Shown: positions 1-8,507 of the stretch, piece after piece
Layout: each line of letters opens with the position of its first letter
How positions within the stretch are numbered: the stretch's first letter is position 1
Source: Pseudomonas frederiksbergensis
GTDB taxonomy: Bacteria; Pseudomonadota; Gammaproteobacteria; Pseudomonadales; Pseudomonadaceae
Length of the DNA stretch: 47,329 bases
Assembly: GCF_000802155.2 (NCBI RefSeq)
Contig: NZ_JQGJ02000027.1
Span: 1-47,329 of the forward strand
Reading direction: 5' to 3'
Made by a program: the position numbers and the translations under genes
The notes under the pieces: generated by a model
Database searches by the model: none
What the model saw: only the letters and a program-made list of their open reading frames with translations
What the model was told of the DNA's origin: nothing

Positions 1-1342
1 CGATGATGCGATCCACTTCCTGTTCGGTCGTGACCAGAGGAGGAGCAAAGCCCAGGATTTCACCGTGAGGCATAGCACGAGCGATCAAGTTGCGATCACG
101 GGCTGCTTTCGAGATCCGTGCACCAACCTTGAGGGCTGGGTCAAAACGCTTCTTGGTGGCCGGATCCGCTACGAACTCAATGGCGGCCATCATGCCCACA
201 CCACGCACTTCGCCGACGATTGGCAGCGAGGAGAAGGTCTCCTGCATCGACTTTTGGAAATACTGACCAACCTTGTCGACGTGCGCTGGAATGTTCTCAC
301 CCTCGACGATGTCGAGCACAGCGTTTGCTGCCGCGACACCGATAGGGTGGCCCGAGTAGGTGTAGCCGTGGGAGAAGGCACCAACGCGATCAGCGCCTTC
401 CTCCATCACCTTGTACACCTTCTCACCAACAATCGAAGCCGACAGCGGTGCGTAGGCAGAAGTCAGGCCTTTAGCTACGGTGATCAGATCAGGCTCGATA
501 CCGTACTTGTCGCAGCCGAACATGGCACCAGTACGGCCAAAGCCGGTGATCACTTCGTCAGCGATCAGCAGGATGTCGTACTTTTTCAATACAGGCTGAA
601 CAGCAGCCCAGTAGCCTTCTGGCGGAGGGGTAATACCACCGGTTCCGAGCACAGGCTCAGCAATGAATGCGCCGATGGTGTCTGGGCCTTCACGCAGGAT
701 GAGCTCTTCGAGTTCACGTGCACGGCGGGCAGAGAATTCCAGCTCAGTCTCACCTGGCTCGGCGCCCCAGTAGTAGTGAGGAGCACCAGTACGCAGGATG
801 CCTGCAATCGGCAGATCCATGTGGTCATGGTAGAACGACATGCCGGTCATGGAACCAGAAACTACGGAGCAACCGTGGTAGCCGCGCTCACGAGCAATGA
901 TCTTCTTCTTGTTCGGCTTACCGCGCAGGTTGTTGTAGTACCAGACCAGTTTGGCTTGGGTCTCGTTGGCATCCGAACCGGACATGCCGTAGAAGACCTT
1001 GCTCATTTTGCCCGGAGCCATCTTCACCAGGCGGTCAGACAGGCGAGCGAGCTCTTCCGTGGTGTGCGCAGCATAGGTGTGGTAGTACGCCAGCTTGTGG
1101 GCTTGCTTGGAGATCGCCTCGGCGACTTCGGTACGGCCATAGCCGACGTTCATGCAGTACAGGCCAGCGAAGCCATCGATGTACTCACGCCCAGTCGCGT
1201 CAGTGATAGTGATCCCTTTCGCGGTTTCGATGATTGTTGGATCACCTGCCTTGCCAGAGGCAAAGTCTTTCAGCTGGGTGAACGGGTGGAGCACTGCACC
1301 GCGATCTTGTTGGGAGATCAAATCTTGCTTTTGCTTATCCAT
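1..1342 (-). CDS. doeD: Class III aminotransferase, DoeD-like (3' end outside window)
   Basis: PLP-dependent class III (omega) aminotransferase. At least 447 residues are visible, starting MDKQKQDLISQQ; the C-terminal few residues lie beyond base 1. The cofactor-binding core is clear: a GSDANETQ segment, the IADEVITGFGRTG block with the PLP-ring Asp, and the lysine of VAKGLTSAY that forms the Schiff base. An AGAGGA ribosome binding site lies 8 bases before the ATG. It is 21 bases downstream of an aldehyde dehydrogenase and follows a DoeB-type deacetylase, so the likely role is L-2,4-diaminobutyrate transaminase in ectoine breakdown. The SpuC/omega-transaminase family is broad, so putrescine or beta-alanine:pyruvate transaminase are alternatives; the specific call rests on context. 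Confidence 0.8.
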   Translation of the reverse strand, partial: MDKQKQDLISQQDRGAVLHPFTQLKDFASGKAGDPTIIETAKGITITDATGREYIDGFAGLYCMNVGYGRTEVAEAISKQAHKLAYYHTYAAHTTEELARLSDRLVKMAPGKMSKVFYGMSGSDANETQAKLVWYYNNLRGKPNKKKIIARERGYHGCSVVSGSMTGMSFYHDHMDLPIAGILRTGAPHYYWGAEPGETELEFSARRARELEELILREGPDTIGAFIAEPVLGTGGITPPPEGYWAAVQPVLKKYDILLIADEVITGFGRTGAMFGCDKYGIEPDLITVAKGLTSAYAPLSASIVGEKVYKVMEEGADRVGAFSHGYTYSGHPIGVAAANAVLDIVEGENIPAHVDKVGQYFQKSMQETFSSLPIVGEVRGVGMMAAIEFVADPATKKRFDPALKVGARISKAARDRNLIARAMPHGEILGFAPPLVTTEQEVDRII

Positions 1343-1363
1343 TTTTCAATCCTCTTGTGATTT

Positions 1364-2836
1364 TTACAGGCCGCCGATGCAGACGTATTTCAGTTCCATG
1401 TACTCAGCCAAACCGTGCTTCGAGCCTTCACGGCCCAAGCCCGATTGCTTCCAGCCGCCAAACGGGATTGGTGCGCCGGTGAACTTCGGAGTGTTGAGTG
1501 CGACCATGCCGTACTCGAGTCGGTCAGATACTCGGCAGGCACGACGAAGGTCGTTGGTGTACACGTAGGCAGCGAGGCCGAACTCGGTGTTGTTGGCCCT
1601 GGTCACTACTTCATCTTCGGAATCGAAGGGCAGGATTGCCGCCACGGGGCCGAAGGTCTCTTCGAAAGCGATGTCCATTTTGTCCGTGACGTCAGCCAGA
1701 ACAGTCGGAAGGACGAAGCTGCTACCCAAGTGATTGTCGATACCGCCGCAGGTGAGTTTTGCACCCAGCGAGAGAGCATTCGAAATCTGCTCTCGGCACT
1801 TGTTGGCAACCGTTACCCTAGTCATTGGGCCGATATCGACGCCCTCTTCAAGGCCATGGCCAACGCGTAACTTCTCGGTGGCCTTGGTGAATTCCTCTAC
1901 GAATTGACCGTAGATGTTGCGATGCACATAGATGCGATTCGCGCCCAGGCAATCTTGACCTGAGGTTGCGAACTTGGCGCCAATGCAGCCTTCGACAGCC
2001 TCAGCAATCGAGGCATCATCGAAGACAATGAACGGAGCATGGCCACCCAGTTCAAGGGATACTTTCTTGACCGTATCCGCAGACTGACGCAGCAGAATCC
2101 GACCAACCTCTGTGGAACCGGTGAAACTGAACGCACGGACTGCGGAGGCGGCCAAGAGACGAGCCGATATCTTCGGTGCATCCCCGGTCAGCACCTGGAA
2201 CACACCACCAGGAATACCAGCTTCTTCAGCCAACCGGGCGAGAGCCAGGGCAGACAGCGGAGTTTCAGGCGCCGGCTTGACGATCATCGGGCATCCAGCC
2301 GCCAGTGCAGCAGCAGCCTTGCGGGTGATCATGGCGCTGGGGAAGTTCCAGGGCGTGATGGCCACGGTTACACCAATCGGCTGCAGCTTAGTGACCAACT
2401 GGCTGTTCGGGAGATGACTTGGAATTGTCTCGCCGTAGCAACGCTCACCTTCTGCCGCAAACCACTCGACAAAGTTCGCGCCGTAATTGATCTCTCCGCG
2501 TGATTCGCTGAGCGGCTTACCTTGCTCGCAGGTCATGATGACCGCCAAATCTTCTTGGTTCTCACGCATCAGTGCTGCCCATTTACGAAGGACTGCACCA
2601 CGCTGTGTCGGCAAGGTGTTCCGCCAACCATCGAAGGCACGCGAAGCGGCTTCGACGGCCAGATCTACCCAGGACTCGTCGCAATGGGCTACCTGCGCGA
2701 TCACCTGGTCATTAGCTGGATCAGTGACGTCGAGCGAGCCCTCGCCAGTAACCCAGCGCCCATCAATGTAAGCCCGAGTTTCAAGCAGGTCATTTCGACG
2801 AAGCTTATTGAGGGCGGAGGGCGCAAGATCTTTCAT
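1364..2836 (-). CDS. doeC: NAD(P)-dependent semialdehyde dehydrogenase (DoeC/GabD-like)
   Basis: 490-residue aldehyde dehydrogenase of full family length. It has the TPWNFPSAM nucleotide-binding stretch, FTGSTEVG of the Rossmann fold, the catalytic glutamate in LELGGHAP and the catalytic cysteine in SGQDCLGANR. By sequence alone it would be called succinate-semialdehyde dehydrogenase (GabD). Lying between a DoeB-like deacetylase and a DoeD-like transaminase, it more likely oxidises aspartate-semialdehyde to aspartate, the last step of ectoine/diaminobutyrate catabolism. The product of the neighbouring transaminase would be its substrate. The 259-base gap to the upstream gene could hold its own promoter, but no clear signal was found. 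Confidence 0.85.
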   Translation of the reverse strand: MKDLAPSALNKLRRNDLLETRAYIDGRWVTGEGSLDVTDPANDQVIAQVAHCDESWVDLAVEAASRAFDGWRNTLPTQRGAVLRKWAALMRENQEDLAVIMTCEQGKPLSESRGEINYGANFVEWFAAEGERCYGETIPSHLPNSQLVTKLQPIGVTVAITPWNFPSAMITRKAAAALAAGCPMIVKPAPETPLSALALARLAEEAGIPGGVFQVLTGDAPKISARLLAASAVRAFSFTGSTEVGRILLRQSADTVKKVSLELGGHAPFIVFDDASIAEAVEGCIGAKFATSGQDCLGANRIYVHRNIYGQFVEEFTKATEKLRVGHGLEEGVDIGPMTRVTVANKCREQISNALSLGAKLTCGGIDNHLGSSFVLPTVLADVTDKMDIAFEETFGPVAAILPFDSEDEVVTRANNTEFGLAAYVYTNDLRRACRVSDRLEYGMVALNTPKFTGAPIPFGGWKQSGLGREGSKHGLAEYMELKYVCIGGL

Positions 2837-3095
2837 TTTTATATGCCTCGAAGAGATAAAGCTGATGTTCGATGAGGATCATTCTATGTCTGGCTTGACG
2901 CTGGAAATATGAGTAATCCAGCCCGTGTGCGCAGTAATACTGTGATTTTTTCACAGTTGCGCAGCTTTCCTGCGTCATTTATCAGAGATGCGATTTCAGG
3001 TCTGTAGGTGCATAAGAAATGATTGGAACAAAACCAATTAGGTGTAGAAAAACAAAAAAGGCTGCACTTGGCAGCCTTGTTGAAGGGGCAGATGT

Positions 3096-4091
3096 TTAAG
3101 AGGTTTTCTCAGCCAGAACTGCGATTGTGTCACCGCACTGCACAAGCCCCGGGAAGTGACGGCAGGCAAGAAGGCCGTCACGTTGGGCCTTGTATTCGGT
3201 AGGTGCCACACCTGTTCTTGTGACGTCGTACACTCGAGCAATCACATCGCCTTTGGAGACCTGATCGCCCAGATTGAAGCAGTATTCAATGAGCCCGGCA
3301 TGCTCGCTTGCAATGAAGCAATTGTCGTCAGGCATATCCAAGAAGATGCTGTCCTGTGCAATATCAAGATCACCCATGACCGCCCCTGCATGAACCAGGA
3401 AATTTCGTACCCCGCGCTCTGCAATTTTAATAGTGGTGGAGCTGGCTGTACCCCCACCACCAAGCTCGGTAGTCACAAAGATTTTACCGGCTTCTTCGAC
3501 AGCCGTATCAAACATGCCCACGCTATCGATTTCCAGCATTTTCATGCTGTAGGGAGCCGCGAAAGCATCCATTGCCCGTTCGCCTTTCTGCTGTTGCAGC
3601 TTGTCCGGCAGAATATGAACAGCGGCAAATGGAATGAAGTCCAGAGTCTTGCCGCCAGAGTGGATATCAAGGACGTAATCCGCCAATGGCAACAAGTGTC
3701 GCTGGATATAATCAGCAATTTTTTCCGTAACTGTCCCGTCAGCCTTACCTGGGAAGGTACGATTCAGATTCCCGCGATCAATCGGAGAGGTTCTGGAGGC
3801 GTTTTTAAAAGCAGGATAGTTCATGAAGGGCAAAATAATGATTCGCCCTCTGACTGTTTCGATGTCCAGTTGATTGGCCAGCTTGGTGAGTGCAATCGGG
3901 CCTTCATACTCGTCGCCATGATTGCCGCCAGTGAGGAGCACAGTCGGGCCGATCCCGTTTTTCATGACGGTGATAGGAATCATGATCGCACCCCACGCAG
4001 AGTCATCACGTGAGTAAGGCAGCTTCAAGAACCCGTGCGACACCCCTTGTTGGTCGAAATCGATAGTTGGCTTGATGGGACTAGGTTTCAT
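3096..4091 (-). CDS. doeB: N-alpha-acetyl-L-2,4-diaminobutyrate deacetylase (DoeB)
   Basis: 331-residue zinc hydrolase of the succinylglutamate desuccinylase/aspartoacylase (M14) family. GGNHGDEYEGP carries the His and Glu zinc ligands, followed by the substrate-binding block in NLNRTFPG and the third ligand in DIHSGG. Its N-terminal region (SPIKPTIDFDQQGV...SRDDSAWG) matches DoeB/EutE-type deacetylases rather than AstE. The reading frame extends 23 codons further upstream, but ATG 4091 is preferred: AAGGAA precedes it and it opens with the family-typical start. DoeB removes the acetyl group from N-acetyl-diaminobutyrate, the product of ectoine hydrolase DoeA. DoeA is not in the window and may lie further left. 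Confidence 0.85.
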   Translation of the reverse strand: MKPSPIKPTIDFDQQGVSHGFLKLPYSRDDSAWGAIMIPITVMKNGIGPTVLLTGGNHGDEYEGPIALTKLANQLDIETVRGRIIILPFMNYPAFKNASRTSPIDRGNLNRTFPGKADGTVTEKIADYIQRHLLPLADYVLDIHSGGKTLDFIPFAAVHILPDKLQQQKGERAMDAFAAPYSMKMLEIDSVGMFDTAVEEAGKIFVTTELGGGGTASSTTIKIAERGVRNFLVHAGAVMGDLDIAQDSIFLDMPDDNCFIASEHAGLIEYCFNLGDQVSKGDVIARVYDVTRTGVAPTEYKAQRDGLLACRHFPGLVQCGDTIAVLAEKTS

Positions 4092-4293
4092 TGCATATTC
4101 CTTATTTGTTTGTCGTTCAAGTAGGCTAAGGCTCAGCGCAGCGGCTATGACTCGACCCAACAGGTGTAACCAGTGCGTAGGGGTGGTGCACTACTAGCAT
4201 TGGCATTTAGCTTTGTTGGCTGACGTATCTGATGTACACTCAGCTAACGCAACTGACACATTTTCATCAAGTATTAGTAGGGGTGAGAAACTC

Positions 4294-4469
4294 ATGGAGC
4301 TTGATAGGATTGACTTACGAATTTTAAGTGCCTTGCAAGTCAACAATAGGCTCACCTCTGAAGAGCTTGGTGATTTGGTCGGTTTATCTTCCACGGCCTG
4401 CCAGCGCAGGCTTAAGCGCCTGCGCAGTGAAGGGGTCATCGAGAGCGACGTCTCCATCATCAACCCTAA
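4294..4469 (+). pseudogene. Lrp/AsnC-type regulator, N-terminal part, interrupted by IS5 element
   Basis: The ATG at 4294, preceded by AGGGGTGAG, starts a typical Lrp/AsnC winged helix: ELDRIDLRILSALQVNNRLT, then ELGDLVGLSSTACQRRLKRLR and the wing up to SIINP. At residue ~58 the frame runs into an insertion sequence and ends within a few codons, so the effector-binding RAM domain is lost. The gene is divergent from doeB, as expected for the DoeX regulator that accompanies doe genes in other bacteria. Loss of this regulator could leave doeBCD constitutive or silent; the sequence does not say which. The matching downstream remnant starts after the right copy of the CTAA duplication. Confidence 0.8.
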
Positions 4470-4534
4470 GGAAATCCTGAAAAAGACTTCCTGATTTTGG
4501 CAAAATACCCGGACTCCACCCGCCGAGTTTTCCG

Positions 4535-5057
4535 ATGAAGCAAATGACCTTCGCCGACGCCGAGTACGCCGGCAAGCGCAAGCAGACCCGCAAAGAGCTG
4601 TTCCTGATCGAGATGGATCAGGTGGTGCCGTGGAAGGGGTTGATTGCCCTGATCGAGCCGCACTACCCGAAGGGTGAAGGCGGTCGTCCGGCGTATCCGT
4701 TGATGGCGATGCTGCGCATACATCTGATGCAGAATTGGTTTGGCTACAGCGATCCGGCGATGGAGGAAGCGCTGTACGAGACCACCATCCTGCGCCAGTT
4801 CGCCGGGTTGAGCCTGGAACGCATTCCTGATGAAACCACCATCCTCAACTTCCGTCGCCTGCTGGAAAAACATGAGCTGGCGGCCGGCATCTTCGGTGTG
4901 ATCAACGGTTACCTGGGTGATCGTGGTCTGTCGCTGCGCCAGGGCACCATCGTCGATGCCACACTGATCCATGCGCCGAGTTCGACCAAGAACAAGGACG
5001 GCAAGCGCGACCCGGAAATGCACCAGACCAAGAAAGGCCAACAGTTCTACTTCGGCA
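4535..5057 (+). CDS. IS5-family transposase, 5' exon
   Basis: Residues 1-174 of the IS5 transposase (MKQMTFADAEYAGKRKQTRK...). This covers the N-terminal DNA-binding region and the first part of the DDE catalytic domain, with the first Asp in GTIVDATLI. The coding sequence breaks after QQFYFG at the 5' end of a group II intron. Unspliced, the frame ends three codons into the intron. Spliced, the dangling base at 5057 joins TG at 7240 to form Met175 and continues MKAHIGVD, the sequence expected in this family, giving a 326-residue protein. Confidence 0.85.
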
Positions 5058-5660
5058 GTGCGACCTGAAAGTCGCATGGGTTTCTGTTCCGCAGGTTAAC
5101 GCCCGACGGAACCGACTGTTCCACCACTCGTTCCCTACCCAGACAGGCGTGGCCGGTAACAGCCGGGTCTGAAGCTCTGGGGACAATGTAACCGCCGATA
5201 TTTCGGTAGGTCGAACCGCGAGGCCAGACTGAATCTGCCAGCATCAAGGCGGAGAGGCGCTAGGGATGAACAGGTACGGCTAACACAAGTGAACCTCATA
5301 TAAACGTCGTCATAGTAGCCAAGCCAAAGATGCTGACAGGCTTGTACCAAAAGGTGCGCGGCCAGGCAGGGGCTCTTACCGATAGCCCCTCGTGGATGTG
5401 GTGCCGCCGGCGAAATCGAGGAGCCCGACCCGTTCGGAAATCCATGCGGAACAGGGTAAGCCCGTAGCGTTGCCGACTTCGGCAGGTGAGCTGTAAAGCA
5501 AGCTGTTGATGCTGCGGGTAAAGGAATGTGGAAAAAGCGAAGGTCACCCTGTAATGGGGTGAATACAGATTGAAACATCATCTGGCGCGAAAGCGAGCAG
5601 ACTTCCACACGGTCTTCCATGGCGAGAAAACCTGATCAATCGTTGCACGGAGGAAAGCAG

Positions 5661-7166
5661 ATGGCAGTGCTCGCACCCAATGCGCAAGCAACGGCGAGCA
5701 CTGGTGCGCCTTCGAACTTCATATCGGCCTGGCCCCAACACTGGAACCAGATCGAGTCGCAAGTGAAACGACTCCAGGTCCGTATCGCCAAGGCAACACG
5801 AGAAGGCAGGTGGGGCAAGGTGCAAGCCTTGCAGCGACTGCTGACTCGCTCGTTCAGCGGCAAAATGTTGGCCGTGAAGCGAGTGACGGAAAACAGAGGC
5901 AAGAGAACACCGGGCGTTGATGGCAAGATCTGGTCGACTCCGGTGGCAAAATCGACGGGAGCACAAGCGTTACAGCATCGGGGCTATCGGCCTCAACCGC
6001 TGAGACGCATCTACATACCCAAAAGCAATGGCAAGAAGCGTCCGCTGGGGATTCCAACGATGCGGGATCGTGCGATGCAGGCGCTGTGGAAACTGGCACT
6101 TGAGCCGGTTGCCGAAACGCGTGCAGATCCCAACTCCTATGGATTTCGGCCGCAGCGATCCACTGCCGATGCAATCGCACACTGCTTCAATGCACTAGCG
6201 AAACGTGGTTCGGCGCATTGGGTGCTTGAAGGTGACATTCGAGGCTGCTTCGACAATATCAGTCACGATTGGCTGCTCACCAACGTACCCATGGATAAGG
6301 TGGTTCTGCGCAAATGGCTTCGAGCGGGGTATGTCGATCAGGGAGCCTTGTTCGCAACGGAGGCAGGAACCCCGCAAGGGGGGATCATCTCTCCGGTACT
6401 TGCGAATTGGACGCTGGATGGCCTGGAAGATGTCGTCTATGCAAGCGTGGCTTCGACAGCGCGCAAGCGTAAGCCATTCAAGATACACGTCGTACGATAT
6501 GCCGATGACTTCATCATCACAGGGGCCACGAAAGCTGTTTTGCAACATCAGGTTCGTCCTGCAATTGAGGCGTTCCTGAAAGAGCGAGGCTTGGAACTCT
6601 CTGATGAAAAGACTCAGATAACGCATATCTCGCAAGGCTTCGATTTTCTGGGCCAGAACGTACGCAAGTACGCCGGCAAGCTACTCATCACTCCGGCTCG
6701 CAAGAGTGTGAAGGCATTGCTGGATAAGGTGCGGGAAATCGCGAACGCAAACAAGACGGCGACTCAAGCTAACTTGATCTTGACCCTGAACCCGGTGATC
6801 CGAGGATGGGCCATGTATCATCGCCATGTTGTCGCCGCCAAGCGTTTCGCATGGATCGACCATCAGATTTGGCAAGTGTTATGGCGCTGGGCAGTTCGCC
6901 GGCACGCCATGAAAAGTGCCCATTGGGTAAAACAACGCTACTTTCGTGTCGTGGGTCAACGGCACTGGGTTTTCGCCACCCAGGAGAAAGCGCGCGGCAT
7001 GAGTCAACCCGCTTGGCTGTATGCCGCCGCCAGTGTTTCGATCGTGCGGCATATCAAAATATGCAGTGCAGCGAACCCGTTCGATCCGGCATGGACGTTT
7101 TACCTTGAGCGCCGAAGAGCGCATCGTCAGGTTACCCAGTCTCACTCAGGCTGCTGGAAGGCTTGA
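5661..7166 (+). CDS. ltrA: Group II intron-encoded reverse transcriptase/maturase, no endonuclease domain
   Basis: 501-residue intron-encoded protein. The start at 5661 is chosen for its GGAGG site seven bases upstream; the frame is open 14 codons further up. It contains the RT core (LRRIYIPKSNGKKRPLGIP; GFRPQRSTADAI; GDIRGCFDNI; GTPQGGIISPVL; the catalytic VRYADDFII; FLGQNVR) and then the maturase/X region (NPVIRGWAMYHRH). It stops after ANPFDPAWTFYLERR. In close relatives an HNH endonuclease with CxxC zinc ligands follows this point, but here only a short tail (RAHRQVTQSHSGCWKA) remains before domain V. Splicing help and reverse transcription look possible; retrohoming would have to be endonuclease-independent. 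Confidence 0.9.
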   Translation: MAVLAPNAQATASTGAPSNFISAWPQHWNQIESQVKRLQVRIAKATREGRWGKVQALQRLLTRSFSGKMLAVKRVTENRGKRTPGVDGKIWSTPVAKSTGAQALQHRGYRPQPLRRIYIPKSNGKKRPLGIPTMRDRAMQALWKLALEPVAETRADPNSYGFRPQRSTADAIAHCFNALAKRGSAHWVLEGDIRGCFDNISHDWLLTNVPMDKVVLRKWLRAGYVDQGALFATEAGTPQGGIISPVLANWTLDGLEDVVYASVASTARKRKPFKIHVVRYADDFIITGATKAVLQHQVRPAIEAFLKERGLELSDEKTQITHISQGFDFLGQNVRKYAGKLLITPARKSVKALLDKVREIANANKTATQANLILTLNPVIRGWAMYHRHVVAAKRFAWIDHQIWQVLWRWAVRRHAMKSAHWVKQRYFRVVGQRHWVFATQEKARGMSQPAWLYAAASVSIVRHIKICSAANPFDPAWTFYLERRRAHRQVTQSHSGCWKA

Positions 7167-7198
7167 GCCGTATGAGGGGTGACTCTCAAGTACGGTTC
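7165..7198 (+). ncRNA. Group II intron domain V
   Basis: A 34-nt catalytic hairpin starting GAGCCGTATGAG and ending GTACGGTTC. The lower stem GAGCCGTA/TACGGTTC and the upper stem GAGGG/CTCTC are capped by a GTGA tetraloop, with the usual two-base bulge between. It overlaps the last two bases of the maturase stop codon. Confidence 0.85.
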
Positions 7199-7239
7199 TT
7201 AGGGGAGGCAGGAGTGGTAACACTCCTGCTTTACCCGAC

Positions 7240-7697
7240 TGAAGGCGCACATCGGCGTGGATGACGAGTCGGGCCTGGTGCACAGCGTGGTGGGTACGGC
7301 GGCCAACGTTGCGGACGTTACTCAGGTCGACAAGTTGCTGCATGGCGACGAGAACGTGGTTTGTACGGACGCGGGCTACACCGGCGTTGAGAAACGTCCA
7401 GAGCATGTCGATCGTAAGGTTATCTGGCAGGTGGCGGCACGCCGCAGCACCTACAAGAAACTCGATAAGCGCAGCGCGCTGTACAAGGCCAAGCGCAAGA
7501 TCGAGAAGGCCAAGGCCCAGGTACGCGCCAAGGTCGAGCATCCATTTCGCGTGATCAAGCGGCAGTTTGGCTACACCAAGGTGCGTTTCCGGGGGCTGGT
7601 GAAGAACACCGCGCAACTGGTGACGCTGTTCGCCCTGTCGAACCTATGGATGGCACGCCGACATTTACTGACGAATGCAGGAGAGGTGCGCTTGTAA
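7240..7697 (+). CDS. IS5-family transposase, 3' exon
   Basis: The C-terminal half of the IS5 transposase (Met175-Leu326 after splicing). It has MKAHIGVDDESGLVHSVVGTAAN, the second catalytic Asp in VCTDAGYTGVEKR, and the C-terminal VEHPFRVIKRQFGYTKVRFRGL block with the catalytic Glu and the YREK-like region. It is in frame with the 5' exon once the intron is removed. An internal ATG at 7257 is only the first available start codon in this piece and is unlikely to be a real start. Confidence 0.8.
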
Positions 7698-7843
7698 TGC
7701 AGAAAATGGCGCGGCGAGGTGCTCGCTGGGGCCAGAAACACCGAAATGAGCGGGCGATTTGATCGTTTTTTGATCGGTTTACCGCTTTCAAAATCAGCGT
7801 AGGCTGAAGTCAGTCAGAAATACAGGGCTATTTCAGACCATCC

Positions 7844-8004
7844 CTAAATTGGATGCTCTGAGGCTGACCTCACCTAATCCGAAACGAAACGCAGCCTTCA
7901 AAACAGCGTACAGAAGGACTATGCCAGCTAAGGTTCGAGTCTACTGGCTGCCTGCATCAAGTTGCAACAGGCCTATCCAGACCTTCTGTATACAGAATAT
8001 TTAA
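7844..8004 (+). pseudogene. Possible C-terminal remnant of the interrupted Lrp-type regulator
   Basis: If the IS and one CTAA copy are removed, the Lrp frame continues from INPK into LDALRLTSPNPKRNAAFKTAYRRTMPAKVRVYWLPASS and then reaches TAA at 8002-8004. The segment FKTAYRRTMPAKVRVYW loosely recalls the Lrp RAM-domain stretch (FKR.MRATPEVQQCYYVTG), but nothing more of that domain is readable. I read it as decay after the insertion. The open frame across the empty site is seen directly; the homology is weak. Confidence 0.35.
7984..7997. promoter_or_regulatory. TTCTGTATACAGAA palindrome
   Basis: A perfect 14-bp inverted repeat centred on GTATAC, of the size and type bound by GntR/FCD-family or similar dimeric regulators. 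It shares the TGTATACA centre with the two upstream palindromes at 12.8 and 18.1 kb but has different flanks. It lies in decayed sequence, with no intact gene starting next to it. Confidence 0.35.
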
Positions 8005-8507
8005 ATAATGTGTACTATCAGCCTTCCTGAGCTTTAACCCGTGCAGCAACTCTAAGGATGCAAGTTCATCGTTGATATCGTTCGGCGTTCACCGTACTAC
8101 TGGAGAGAAATCAATACAGAGCAGCCCTTCGCATTCGCGAACGCTGGTTGGCAAACGAAAGGTTCACTTAGCTGGCGGCAGACTGGATTGGCTACCACAA
8201 TGAGCGCCGCAAATTGTGGCCCAATCTTCTCGCTGGCAAGTTGATACTCAAACAATTGGCATGCATGGTGAGCGGTGGGCAGCACTACTTTAGTTTACAT
8301 TCACTTGGCCGTATGAGCGAAAGGATGTGGCGCTATGTGGGGAACTTAGGCTTGGCGAAGGACGCTCTCGACTTGGTGATGCCCTGCTATCAGTACGACC
8401 ACATGATGCGCAGCCACTGTCACTCAAGTTTAATTTAGCCAAGTGCATGGCATGTCACCTGCACCCTTTGCAGAGCGCCCTACATATTCACGCCCCTAGG
8501 TTTAAAT
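8005..8507. other. Non-coding region with a possible transposase relic
   Basis: No intact gene is readable here. On the plus strand one frame around 8100-8260 gives YRAALRIRERWLANERFT, a stop, then LAADWIGYHNERR. This resembles the C-terminal end of IS3/IS481-type integrase-core transposases, where a phrase like WVxYYNxxRxH is usual. The rest of the frame to 8438 is not recognised. I treat it as a decayed mobile-element fragment. Confidence 0.3.

Larger units (their letters stand above)
5058..7239 (+). mobile_element. Group II intron with reverse-transcriptase ORF
   Basis: The intron begins with GTGCGACC, the group II 5' consensus, and ends in AC just before TGAAGG. Excision restores the IS5 transposase frame exactly. 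A domain V hairpin lies at 7165-7198. A domain VI hairpin follows (GCAGGAGTG-GTAA-CACTCCTGC), with a candidate branch-point A at 7233, seven bases from the 3' end. Within domain I, TGCCGA (5471-5476) complements the last six exon bases TCGGCA (5052-5057), and AGTAG (5314-5318) complements CTACT (5047-5051). These are candidate EBS1/IBS1 and EBS2/IBS2 pairs. Boundaries are therefore supported independently by exon joining and base pairing. Confidence 0.9.
4470..7843 (+). mobile_element. IS5-family insertion sequence carrying a group II intron
   Basis: The element is bounded by a 4-bp CTAA duplication (4466-4469 and 7844-7847), fitting the YTAR target of IS5-family elements. The ends are imperfect inverted repeats: GGAAATCCTGAAAAAG on the left, and GGATGGTCTGAAATAG when the right end is read inward. 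Without the 2182-bp intron the element is 1192 bp, normal for IS5. It carries one DDE transposase gene, split by the intron. Boundaries come from reading repeats by eye; no named IS was matched. Confidence 0.8.

Noticed and set aside
65..1360. Plus-strand open frame of 431 codons
   Set aside because: It is antisense to an aminotransferase with full catalytic motifs on the minus strand; its own translation has no family features.
4470..7843. Whether the reverse transcriptase could be a retron or diversity-generating RT
   Set aside because: Domain V/VI hairpins, GTGCG/AC ends, the maturase region and exact exon rejoining make it a group II intron.
8097..8285. Minus-strand frame of 62 codons
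   Set aside because: No ribosome site or family match; overlaps a likely transposase relic on the other strand.
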